Shown here one piece after another: positions 35,453 to 44,272 of a stretch of 64,000 nt of DNA. This DNA comes from Winogradskyella marina (GTDB lineage: Bacteria; Bacteroidota; Bacteroidia; Flavobacteriales; Flavobacteriaceae): NCBI RefSeq assembly GCF_015645385.1, contig NZ_JADOET010000001.1:496001-560000 (forward strand). The letters run 5' to 3'. The notes under the pieces are model-generated. The model ran no database searches and had not been told where the DNA came from. It worked only from the letters and a program-made list of their open reading frames with translations. Position 1 is the stretch's first letter, and each line of letters opens with the position of its first letter. The translations under genes were made by a program, and so were the position numbers.

Positions 35453-37759
35453 TTAAACGGTAATCAAATCAGTAGGACTAATCATAACCGATTTACCATT
35501 TACTAAAATCTCTAAATCTTTATCGCCTTCTAATTCAAATCGCGTTTCATTTTGGTTGACACTCACTTTAATAATCTGATGTCTAAAGTTCACTTTAAAT
35601 GAATAGCCTTCCCATTGTTCAGGAATTTTAGGTTCAAAAGATAAGGTGTCGTTTTTAACACGCATACCACCAAAACCTTCCACAATACTCATCCAAGTTC
35701 CAGCCATAGAAGTAATATGTAAACCTTCGTGCACTTCGTGATTATAGTCATCTAAATCTAAACGTGATGTTCTTAAGTAAAAGGTATAAGCCTGATCCAT
35801 TCGGTCTAACTTAGCTGCTTGAATACTGTGTACACAAGGCGACAACGAACTTTCGTGAACTGTAAAAGGTTCGTAAAAATCGAAATGGCGCTCTAATTCT
35901 TCGTTTGTAAATTGATCTTCGAAGAAATACATGCCTTGCAATAAATCGGCTTGCTTAATATATGGTGAACGTAAGATTCTATCCCAAGACCATTTTTGAT
36001 TAATTGGGCGTTGCAACTTGTCTAAATCTTCAACCGTAATTAATTCCTTATCTAAAAATCCATCTTGTTGAAGATATACATTATGCGCTTCAGAATATGG
36101 GAAATACATATTATCAGCTACCTCTTTCCAAAGTACTAATTCATCGTCTGTAATTTTTGTTTTACCAGAAATTCTTGCAAAATCATCACTATGTCCTTCT
36201 TTTACTTTTTCTATGGTTTCCAACGTGTAGTTAATACACCATTTAGCAATATAGTTAGTGTACCAATTATTGTTGATGTTGTTTTCGTATTCATTTGGCC
36301 CTGTAACACCTAAAATAACATACTTATTTTGTTGGGTTGAAAAGTTAGCTCTTTGATGCCAAAAACGTGCAATACCAATTAAAACTTCGAGACCCATTTC
36401 TGGAATGTAACTAAAGTCGCCTGTATATCTGTAATAATTAAAAATAGCAAAGGCAATAGCTCCATTTCTATGGATTTCCTCAAAAGTAATTTCCCATTCG
36501 TTATGGCATTCTTCACCATTCATGGTTACCATAGGATACAATGCAGCTCCATTTGTAAAACCTAATTTTTCGGCATTTTCAATGGCTTTTTGTAAGTGAT
36601 TATGTCTGTAAGCTAATAGCTTTCTAGCGACACTCTGATCTTTGGTGGCCATATAAAACGGAATACAATAGGCTTCTGTATCCCAATATGTACTTCCTCC
36701 GTATTTTTCACCCGTAAATCCTTTTGGACCAATATTTAATGTTTCATCGGTTCCTAAATAGGTTTGATTAAGGTGAAAAATATTAAAGCGGATACCTTGT
36801 TGTGCTTTTACATCACCTTCAATAGTGATATCTGCCATGTCCCAAATTTGAGCCCAAGCCTGCTTCTGATCTTCTAAAAGCTGAGTGAATCCAGCTGTTG
36901 TTGCTGTGTGTAATGCTGTTTTTGCTGCTGCAACTAATTTATTTTTATCATGAGATCGGTCTACTGTATAACCACCAAACTTATGTATTGTAAATGTTTC
37001 ATTTTGTTTGATAGACTGCTTGTAAGTAAAACTGATTTTACTATCCGTTTTAACAGCTTCTGGTTGCAACTCTAATTTTTTATCATTCACAAAACACTCC
37101 GATTGCATAAACGTACAGGTATGAAAATTAGTTTTCATGGTTTGTGCCTCTATGAATGCCTGATTGTTTTCTACTGTTACGTTTGAAATATTCCAAAACG
37201 CATCATCCCAATTAGAGTCTTCATTGGTAATACCAGCATCAATATATGGTGTAATGACAAGGTCTGCATTAGAATTTAGAGGTGTAACCGAATATTCTAT
37301 GGCTCCAACTTCATCTAAATCTAAGCTCAAAAAACGTTTGGTTTCCACTTGTAATTCCACATCGTGTTGAAGTGTTATTTTAAAACTTCTAGACAGCCAA
37401 CCTTCTTTCATGTTCAACTCTCTTCTAAAGTTTTCTACTTTTTTACTTGCGAATAAATCGAGAGTTTCATTGTTAATTTTTATATCGATGCCAATCCAAC
37501 TTGGTGCATTTAATACTTTCGCAAAATATTCTGGATAGCCATTTTTCCACCAACCTACTCTGGTTTTATCTGGATAGTATACTCCAGCGATATAGCTACC
37601 TTGAAAGGTTGGTCCTGAATACTGTTCTTCAAAATTTGCACGTTGTCCCATGGCACCATTTCCGATGCTGAACAAACTTTCTGAAGCTTTAACCTGATTG
37701 GGGTCGAAACCTTCTTCTAAAATTGACCAATTGTTTGGGATGATGTAATCTAGGTTCAT
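35453..37759 (-). CDS. mapA: GH65 phosphorylase, probable maltose phosphorylase
   Basis: 768 residues. GH65 layout: N-terminal beta-sandwich (LFSIGNGAMGQRANFEEQYSG), (alpha/alpha)6 barrel with YWDTEAYCIPFY, ILGVTGPNEYENNINNNWY (Glu490 as the general acid), NQKWSWDRILRSPY and a short C-terminal beta-domain (VHEGLHITSMAGTWM). No signal peptide, so it is cytoplasmic. It splits an alpha-linked disaccharide with phosphate to beta-glucose-1-phosphate and glucose. Adjacent pgmB and a maltodextrin locus make maltose the likely substrate over trehalose or kojibiose. Confidence 0.87.
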   Translation of the reverse strand: MNLDYIIPNNWSILEEGFDPNQVKASESLFSIGNGAMGQRANFEEQYSGPTFQGSYIAGVYYPDKTRVGWWKNGYPEYFAKVLNAPSWIGIDIKINNETLDLFASKKVENFRRELNMKEGWLSRSFKITLQHDVELQVETKRFLSLDLDEVGAIEYSVTPLNSNADLVITPYIDAGITNEDSNWDDAFWNISNVTVENNQAFIEAQTMKTNFHTCTFMQSECFVNDKKLELQPEAVKTDSKISFTYKQSIKQNETFTIHKFGGYTVDRSHDKNKLVAAAKTALHTATTAGFTQLLEDQKQAWAQIWDMADITIEGDVKAQQGIRFNIFHLNQTYLGTDETLNIGPKGFTGEKYGGSTYWDTEAYCIPFYMATKDQSVARKLLAYRHNHLQKAIENAEKLGFTNGAALYPMVTMNGEECHNEWEITFEEIHRNGAIAFAIFNYYRYTGDFSYIPEMGLEVLIGIARFWHQRANFSTQQNKYVILGVTGPNEYENNINNNWYTNYIAKWCINYTLETIEKVKEGHSDDFARISGKTKITDDELVLWKEVADNMYFPYSEAHNVYLQQDGFLDKELITVEDLDKLQRPINQKWSWDRILRSPYIKQADLLQGMYFFEDQFTNEELERHFDFYEPFTVHESSLSPCVHSIQAAKLDRMDQAYTFYLRTSRLDLDDYNHEVHEGLHITSMAGTWMSIVEGFGGMRVKNDTLSFEPKIPEQWEGYSFKVNFRHQIIKVSVNQNETRFELEGDKDLEILVNGKSVMISPTDLITV

Positions 37760-37872
37760 ATATTTTTAGATGTTAGAAAATAGAATAAAGACCACTACGT
37801 TGTTAGACCTAAGTGTCTTTCTATTAATCTTATTATTTTTTATAATTTAATTTCAAACAGTCTAATATCTAA

Positions 37873-37898
37873 GACATTTCGACTGCGCTCAATGTGAC
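37873..37898. repeat. Dispersed palindromic repeat (TTCGACTGCGCTCAA type)
   Basis: ACATT and AATGT pair around TTCGACTGCGCTCA, then GACA. Lies in the 148-bp gap between pgmB and the GH65 gene. Confidence 0.6.
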
Positions 37899-37907
37899 AA
37901 ATTGTTT

Positions 37908-38564
37908 CTAATTATTAATTAAAGATTTTATAAAATCGTCTGAGATTTCTGTAAAATCATTGAATACGTAGTTTGCATGTCCTAATACGTCTTTGCTTCC
38001 GATTCCTATAGAAATCATATGAGCCGTATTAGCTGCAGTTACTCCAGCTACTGAATCTTCAAAAACAATACAGTCTTCTGGTTTTATGTTAATTTGGTCA
38101 GCCGCTATTAAAAACACTTCTGGGTCTGGTTTTGCTTTTGAGACATCATTACCATCTACAATCGCATGGAAATTAGATTTTAGATTAACACGTTCTAAAA
38201 TGGTTCTCGCATTTTTACTTGCAGAACCTAAGCTAATTGGCTGATCTAATGCTTCCAACAGGTTTAAAACTCTTGGCACGTCTGGCAAGATTTCACTCTC
38301 ATCCATTTCTGCGATATAGCTTAAATACTCTTCGTTTTTATCGCCCATGAGTTTATCAAAAAGATCTTGGCTAATGGTTTTATTTCCCCAAGCCAATATT
38401 TTTTCTAATGAACGAACGCGGCTAACGCCTTTGAGTTGTTCGTTTTCTTCTTCGGTAAAATTGATATCTAAACTTTTAGCAAGCTGTTGCCATGCTAAAA
38501 AGTGATATTTTGCGGTATCTACAATGACACCATCGAGATCGAATATGAATCCTTTTTTGTTCAT
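37908..38564 (-). CDS. pgmB: Beta-phosphoglucomutase
   Basis: 218 residues from MNKKGFIFDLDGVIVDT; an upstream frame extends over the previous gene but this is the correct HAD start. Nucleophile Asp9 and acid/base Asp11 in FDLDGVIVD, cap domain with LKGVSRVRSLEKIL, motif II LGSASKNA, and motif IV VFEDSVAGVTAA. It converts beta-glucose-1-phosphate from GH65 to glucose-6-phosphate in the cytoplasm. Four bases after the MFS transporter stop. Confidence 0.9.
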   Translation of the reverse strand: MNKKGFIFDLDGVIVDTAKYHFLAWQQLAKSLDINFTEEENEQLKGVSRVRSLEKILAWGNKTISQDLFDKLMGDKNEEYLSYIAEMDESEILPDVPRVLNLLEALDQPISLGSASKNARTILERVNLKSNFHAIVDGNDVSKAKPDPEVFLIAADQINIKPEDCIVFEDSVAGVTAANTAHMISIGIGSKDVLGHANYVFNDFTEISDDFIKSLINN

Positions 38565-38568
38565 TTTT

Positions 38569-39924
38569 TTAATTTTGGATGACGTCGTCAACGTCTTTTA
38601 CTTTTGATACTAATGCTGCAGCAATTAAGAAACTAACACCACTCATTACTAAAGCATAAATGGCTTGATCACTATACGCATACTTTACTAACGGTCCACC
38701 AATTAGTGCATTAATTATTTGAGGAATTACTATGAAAAAGTTGAAAATTCCCATGTAAACTCCCATCTTTCTTGGTGTAATGGAACCAGCTAAAATAGCA
38801 TAAGGCATAGCTAAAATACTTGCCCATGCAATACCAATACCTATCATAGAAACGATAAGCCAGTTTTCATTTGGCATGATGTAAATAGAAAGCAATCCAA
38901 GTCCACCGATAATTAATGAGATAGAATGGGTACGTTTTCGTCCTATTTTTTTAGCGATATAAGGTAATGCAAAAGCATAAAATGCTGACACTAAATTATA
39001 AACACCAAATAGGATACCAACCCAATCACCTGCGTCTTGGTATGTAGAACTACTACTATCTGTATGCGGTAAGCCGTAGATATGTTGTGCGATCGCTGGA
39101 GTCGCAAAAACCCACATACCAAAAAGTCCAAACCAAGAAAAGAATTGCACCCAACTTAATTGGCGCATTGTTGCTGGCATTTTTTTAAAGTCTTCGAAAA
39201 TATCTAAAAGGCTTGATTTTTCGACTTCTAAAGACGAAGAGTCATTGTTTTCTTGATGATCTTCAAAACTATCTAATTCCTCAGGTGAGTACTCTTTTGT
39301 GGTGGCAACGGTTACTAAAATTGAAATAACTAAAATAACGGCTCCAATAATAAAAGATAGAATCAAATTCATTGGAACAACACCTGCAACGGTTTCATTT
39401 GAAACACCAAACCAATTGGTTAATGCATAAGGTAACCACGAGCCAATTACAGCACCAAAACCTATTAATGCCGTTTGTATACTAAATCCTGCGGTACGCT
39501 GATCTGTTCTTAAGTTGTCGCCAACTAAAGCACGAAAAGGTTCCATAGCAATATTAAAAGAGGCATCCATTATCATTAGCATTCCTGCTCCAACCCAAAG
39601 TGCTGGTAAAAATGCAATAAACATATCTGCCTGTGGCATAAGCACTAAACCTATTGATGCTAAAATTGCACCAACTAAGAAATAAGGTTTTCTTCGACCT
39701 AACTTCCCCCAAGTTTTATCACTATAGTAACCAACAATTGGTTGAACAATTAAACCCATCAAGGGTGCAATAATCCAAAACCATGAAAGTTCGTGAACAT
39801 CTGCTCCAAAAATTTGAAGAATTCTACTTGCGTTGGCATTTTGAAGGGCGAAACCCATCTGTATTCCCAGAAATCCAAAACTCATGTTCCAGATTTGCCA
39901 GAAACTCATTCTACGCTTTTCCAT
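38569..39924 (-). CDS. MFS sugar transporter (SLC45-like maltose transporter)
   Basis: 451 residues with about twelve membrane helices. The N-terminal region SFWQIWNMSFGFLGIQMGF and the loop VGYYSDKTWGKLGRRKPYF fit the glycoside/SLC45-like MFS group. The central cytoplasmic loop (about 205-235) is acidic. It probably imports maltose or short maltodextrins across the inner membrane. First gene of the leftward glucan operon, so import and phosphorolysis are coupled. Confidence 0.82.
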   Translation of the reverse strand: MEKRRMSFWQIWNMSFGFLGIQMGFALQNANASRILQIFGADVHELSWFWIIAPLMGLIVQPIVGYYSDKTWGKLGRRKPYFLVGAILASIGLVLMPQADMFIAFLPALWVGAGMLMIMDASFNIAMEPFRALVGDNLRTDQRTAGFSIQTALIGFGAVIGSWLPYALTNWFGVSNETVAGVVPMNLILSFIIGAVILVISILVTVATTKEYSPEELDSFEDHQENNDSSSLEVEKSSLLDIFEDFKKMPATMRQLSWVQFFSWFGLFGMWVFATPAIAQHIYGLPHTDSSSSTYQDAGDWVGILFGVYNLVSAFYAFALPYIAKKIGRKRTHSISLIIGGLGLLSIYIMPNENWLIVSMIGIGIAWASILAMPYAILAGSITPRKMGVYMGIFNFFIVIPQIINALIGGPLVKYAYSDQAIYALVMSGVSFLIAAALVSKVKDVDDVIQN

Positions 39925-39970
39925 TAAATAGTATATTAGAGTTAATACTATTCTGACAAGCTTAGCTTAT

Positions 39971-40005
39971 CAAAACTTATGTGAGAAGTGAAAATATAAG
40001 TTTTG
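39971..40005. promoter_or_regulatory. 10-bp inverted repeat between lacI and the MFS gene
   Basis: CAAAACTTAT (39971-39980) and ATAAGTTTTG (39996-40005) are perfect inverted arms around a 15-base loop. It lies about 50 bp before the MFS start and after the lacI stop, so it could be a lacI terminator, an operator, or a leader stem. The loop and right arm overlap a 17-bp sequence found again upstream of susC. Confidence 0.45.
39983..39999 (+). repeat. 17-bp exact repeat, copy upstream of the MFS operon
   Basis: GAGAAGTGAAAATATAA occurs here and at 41318-41334 before susC, same strand. It lies upstream of both glucan operons. Confidence 0.5.
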
Positions 40006-40053
40006 AATATGGCGTAAAGATATAAAAGATTTTAAAACGACAATAATATTTTT

Positions 40054-41100
40054 TTATTTAGTGGATTCTCGCTCAACTAAATCGGTGGCAATAACCACAG
40101 TATGAAATTCTTCGTCTGCAGGATTAACTTCGCTCTCTAATTTGTCTATTAATAGTTGCGCTGCTTTCTCCCCCATTTGTTGTGCATGCTGGCTAACCGT
40201 AGTTAGGCTTGGTGTTGCATGCTTTGACAAAACTCCATCTGTGAAGCCAATGACCTGTACATCATTAGGCACATTTAACCCTAATTTCCTAGCGACTTTC
40301 ATAGCTGTTAAGGCGTACAACTCGTTCACTGCAAATACACCATCAATTTTTTTATTCGCTTTAAAAAGCTGTTCTATTTCAGCTTCTAACGCGTCTAAAT
40401 GAACCTCATAATCTACGGTATCATCTATTTTTAGTATTAGTTTAGACTCTGCTAAAATGTTATTTTCATTTAGTGCTTCAAGATACCCTTGAGTTCTTAA
40501 TTTACCAACACTCACATAGTCTGGTGTACTTATTAAAGCAATGGATTTACATTTATTTTCAATTAATTTTTCAACGGCATTTTTTGCCCCATTAAAGTCA
40601 TCTACGATAACTTTATCGCATTTAATTTCCGAAACTACTCTATCAAACATAACAACGGGCATCCCTTGACTCATCGTTTCATTAAAATGATGGTAATCTT
40701 GTTGTTGCAGTGTTTCTTTAGACATAGATAATATAAATCCATCTATACTACCATTAGCAAGCATTTCCATATTAATCACCTCTTTAGAAAAGGACTCGTT
40801 AGAGAGACCAATAATAACATTATACCCTCTTTTATTAGCTACCAACTCTGCACCTCGTATCACTTCTGAGAAAAAGTGATGAACAATTTCTGGTATAATA
40901 ATACCAATAGTATTCGTTCGTCGGTTTTTTAGACTTAATGCAATATTATTAGGCCTATAGTTATAGAGTTTTGCAAAAGCTTGGATTTTTTGTTTTGTAT
41001 CATCACTAATTTCAGCACTATTTCGCAATGCTTTAGATACTGTAGAAATAGATACATCGAGTTCTCTAGCAATTTGTTTTAAGGTAATTTTTCTCTTCAT
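40054..41100 (-). CDS. LacI-family regulator of the alpha-glucan locus
   Basis: 348 residues. N-terminal LacI helix-turn-helix (ITLKQIARELDVSISTVSKAL, then RNSAEISDDTKQKI) with the hinge region NYRPNNIALSL. The ligand-binding domain includes IGIIIPEIVHHFFSEVIRG and GFTDGVLSKHATPSLTTVSQ. It sits between and divergent from the glucan uptake and degradation operons. The palindrome at 41246-41259 is the likely operator. Effector is probably a maltodextrin-derived sugar, by context only. Confidence 0.9.
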   Translation of the reverse strand: MKRKITLKQIARELDVSISTVSKALRNSAEISDDTKQKIQAFAKLYNYRPNNIALSLKNRRTNTIGIIIPEIVHHFFSEVIRGAELVANKRGYNVIIGLSNESFSKEVINMEMLANGSIDGFILSMSKETLQQQDYHHFNETMSQGMPVVMFDRVVSEIKCDKVIVDDFNGAKNAVEKLIENKCKSIALISTPDYVSVGKLRTQGYLEALNENNILAESKLILKIDDTVDYEVHLDALEAEIEQLFKANKKIDGVFAVNELYALTAMKVARKLGLNVPNDVQVIGFTDGVLSKHATPSLTTVSQHAQQMGEKAAQLLIDKLESEVNPADEEFHTVVIATDLVERESTK

Positions 41101-41245
41101 AATTGATGCAAATATGGAACGAATATAAGTGAATATTTAGATTCAAAATTTAGGACTTCATAATTTTCTCTCATATTTATTGAAAAAAGCACAGATTTTC
41201 ATAATTATACTGATAATTCTACCAATAATTAAAAAGTTCTTAACA

Positions 41246-41259
41246 CGAAAACGTTTGCG
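41246..41259. promoter_or_regulatory. LacI-type operator palindrome CGAAAACGTTTGCG
   Basis: CGAAAACGTTTGCG is palindromic except for one base pair and has the central CG and AAACGTTT core typical of LacI-family operators. It lies 110 bp before susC and 145 bp from lacI. Confidence 0.6.
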
Positions 41260-41317
41260 TGACTTTCGTCATGTAAATATAACGTTAAATCAAGTTAATT
41301 TTACATAGATTTAACCC

Positions 41318-41334
41318 GAGAAGTGAAAATATAA
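41318..41334 (+). repeat. 17-bp exact repeat, copy upstream of susC
   Basis: GAGAAGTGAAAATATAA, identical to 39983-39999, located 36 to 52 bases before the susC ATG. Confidence 0.5.
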
Positions 41335-41369
41335 ATCAAATAACTAAGCAATTAACTTAAATAATTTGT

Positions 41370-44267
41370 ATGAAAACAATTTTAAATGCTTTACTATTCT
41401 GTCTCATTATTTTGCCAACGACCTTGATGGCACAATCTACCGTTACTGGTACTGTTACAGACAAAGCAAACGCCATGCCTTTACCTGGTGTAAATGTTAT
41501 TATTAAAGGGACTGCCAGAGGAACCGCTACAGATTTCGATGGCAAATATTCATTAGAAGTAAATCAAGGTGAAATTATTGTTTACTCTTATGTTGGTTAT
41601 ACACCACAAGAAATTGAGTTTACCGGTCAATCTAATATAGATGTTGCCATAGAGGAAGATGCTTCTCAATTAGAGGAAGTTATCCTTATTGGTTATGGTA
41701 CAACCACTAAAAAAGATGCGACAGGTTCTGTGGACGCCGTAACATCGAAAGATTTTACACGTGGAAACATTGTAACACCTGAGAACTTATTAAGTGGTCG
41801 TGTTGCCGGTGTAACCGTTAATACAAGTGGTGCTCCAGGATCTGGATCAGAAATTAAAATTAGAGGTGGTTCTTCAATAAATGCATCTAATAATCCGTTA
41901 ATAGTAATTGATGGATTGCCTATTACAAATGATAACGTAGGAGGTTCTAGAGGTGTTTTAGCAAGTATTAATCCTAACGACATTGATTCTTTTACCGTTT
42001 TAAAAGATGCTTCAGCAACTGCTATTTACGGTTCAAGAGCCTCTAATGGTGTCATTATTATTGTCACTAAAAAAGGTCGATCGGAATTCAGTGTAGATTA
42101 TGATGTACAATACACCTTAGGAGATATTGACGAGCAAATTGAAGTATTTTCTGCAGATGAATTTAGAGCACAAGTAATCGCTCAAAATTTACCAAATAAT
42201 TTCATCTCTCAATTAGGAGATGCCAACACGGATTGGCAAGATGAAATTTTCAGAAAAACAGTTTCAGTAAATCACAATGTTACTGTAAGAGGTTCATTAT
42301 TTAATGCTATACCAGCACGTTTCTCTTTTGGAGTTACAGAGCAAGAAGGTGCAATATTAACGTCTGAATTTGATAGACGAAACTTGTCGTTATCATTAAA
42401 TCCAACATTTTTTGATAATCACCTTAAAGTGAACTTAAACACAAACCTATCTTACGAGGATAATAGATTTGGTGATTCCGGACAAATTGGAGCTGCATTG
42501 AGGTACGACCCAACACAACCGGTTTATGATCCTTCATCACCTTTCGGAGGTTTTTACCAACACAGAAATGGTAATACACTTTTATTAGGAGGTTCAAATC
42601 CTGTAGCAGCATTGTTACAAACTAATAACATTGGAGATTCTGAACGTTTCTATGGTAATATTAATTTTGACTATAAATTCCATTTCTTACCAGAGATGAA
42701 ATTTGTATTAAACTTAGGGTATGATAAAACTGAAGGTGTTTCTCGTAACAACTCTATATATGCAACAAATGATCCTATTAAAGGCAATAGATCATTTAGT
42801 TTCCAAGAAAGAACTAACCAATCTTTAGATGGTTTCTTAAATTATAATAAGAAGTTTGGTACTATTAATACTGATTTAACTGCAGGTTATTCTTACCAAA
42901 GATTTACTAATGAAGGTCATTTCACAGGAAACCAAAGAGATCCAAATAGTTTTGGTGATACGTTTGCAGATCCAGACATTGTGTTAATCGGATTTTTTGG
43001 AAGAGCGAATCTTACGGTTGCCGAAAAATACTTAATGACACTAACGTACAGAAGAGATGGAACATCGCGATTTAGTGAAGACAACAGATGGGGAGATTTC
43101 TACGCTGGTGCTTTTGCATGGAAGTTAAGCGATGAAGATTTCCTTAAAGATTCTAAAACAATATCGAACTTAAAATTAAGAGTTGGTTATGGTATTACAG
43201 GTCAGCAAGAGATTGGTGAACGCGATTTATTTTTAAGTCGTTACCAAGCCGGTTCAAATAATTCTCAATATCAATTTGGAAATGGTGTTGTATCGTCTTT
43301 AATTCCTTCAGAAATTAATCCTGATTTAAAGTGGGAAGAGACAAAAACCTTAGAAGTCGGTATTGACTATGGCTTATTCGATGAGTATGTTACTGGTAGT
43401 TTAAACGTTTTCCAGAAAGATTCAGAAGACTTATTATTTAACGCACCTGTACCAGATGGTAGTAACTTCTCTAACAGTATTGTTCAAAATATTGGAAACC
43501 TTAGAATTCAAGGTTTGGAATTTACACTTAATACAGATGTGATAAGAAAAGAAGATTTTAACTTAAATTTCAACTTCAATGCTACACTTCTAGACCGAGA
43601 AATCACAGAATTAGCCTTTGGCCAAGATGTTACAACTGGAGGTATTGCAGGTGGAACAGGAAACTTTATTCAATTATTTAGAGAAGGTGAATCACCAAAC
43701 TCTTTCTACGTGTTTAAACAATTAAGAGATACACAGGGCAATTATATTGAAGGTGCTTACGTAGATTTAAATGGAGATAACATCATAAATGATGAAGATC
43801 GTTACCTTAAAGAAAACCCAGATGCAGATGTTATCTTTGGATTTCAAACGAATTTAGAATACAAAGGTTTTGATTTTTCATTTAACTTAAGAGCTAACAT
43901 CGGAAACTACGTTTATAACAATGTAAATTCTGCTCGTGCACAATTTGATTTATTACGTAGTGATGCTGTATTAGGAAATATTCCAACATCCGTTTTAGAT
44001 ACTAATTTTCAAACCACATCTGATGTCATCCTTTCTGATGTTTATATTGAAAATGCATCATTCTTAAAAATGGATAACATTACGTTAGGATATACATTTA
44101 AAGACTTATCAAAATTTATAAAATCAGTAAGACTTTGGGGAGGTATTCAAAATGTATTTACTATTACAGAATACAGTGGTTTAGACCCAGAAGTATTTAA
44201 CGGAATTGATAATACAATTTACCCTAGACCAAGAAACATATTAATTGGTGCTAATTTTAAATTTTAA
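41370..44267 (+). CDS. susC: SusC/RagA-family TonB-dependent outer-membrane receptor
   Basis: 965 residues. Signal peptide to about 21 (LPTTLMAQ), a CarboxypepD_reg domain (about 23-108; TVTGTVTDKANAMPLPGVNV), a plug domain (about 115-225; KDATGSVDAVTSKDF, LIVIDGLPI, SATAIYGSRASNGVII) and a beta-barrel ending in Phe (RNILIGANFKF). It imports glucan oligosaccharides through the outer membrane with TonB energy. Pairs with the susD gene 5 bp later. Confidence 0.93.
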   Translation: MKTILNALLFCLIILPTTLMAQSTVTGTVTDKANAMPLPGVNVIIKGTARGTATDFDGKYSLEVNQGEIIVYSYVGYTPQEIEFTGQSNIDVAIEEDASQLEEVILIGYGTTTKKDATGSVDAVTSKDFTRGNIVTPENLLSGRVAGVTVNTSGAPGSGSEIKIRGGSSINASNNPLIVIDGLPITNDNVGGSRGVLASINPNDIDSFTVLKDASATAIYGSRASNGVIIIVTKKGRSEFSVDYDVQYTLGDIDEQIEVFSADEFRAQVIAQNLPNNFISQLGDANTDWQDEIFRKTVSVNHNVTVRGSLFNAIPARFSFGVTEQEGAILTSEFDRRNLSLSLNPTFFDNHLKVNLNTNLSYEDNRFGDSGQIGAALRYDPTQPVYDPSSPFGGFYQHRNGNTLLLGGSNPVAALLQTNNIGDSERFYGNINFDYKFHFLPEMKFVLNLGYDKTEGVSRNNSIYATNDPIKGNRSFSFQERTNQSLDGFLNYNKKFGTINTDLTAGYSYQRFTNEGHFTGNQRDPNSFGDTFADPDIVLIGFFGRANLTVAEKYLMTLTYRRDGTSRFSEDNRWGDFYAGAFAWKLSDEDFLKDSKTISNLKLRVGYGITGQQEIGERDLFLSRYQAGSNNSQYQFGNGVVSSLIPSEINPDLKWEETKTLEVGIDYGLFDEYVTGSLNVFQKDSEDLLFNAPVPDGSNFSNSIVQNIGNLRIQGLEFTLNTDVIRKEDFNLNFNFNATLLDREITELAFGQDVTTGGIAGGTGNFIQLFREGESPNSFYVFKQLRDTQGNYIEGAYVDLNGDNIINDEDRYLKENPDADVIFGFQTNLEYKGFDFSFNLRANIGNYVYNNVNSARAQFDLLRSDAVLGNIPTSVLDTNFQTTSDVILSDVYIENASFLKMDNITLGYTFKDLSKFIKSVRLWGGIQNVFTITEYSGLDPEVFNGIDNTIYPRPRNILIGANFKF

Positions 44268-44272
44268 CAACT

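Noticed and set aside
41357-41366. TAATTTG next to the susC ATG as a -7 promoter element
   Set aside because: One base short of TAnnTTTG and only about 3 bases from the start codon, leaving no room for a leader.
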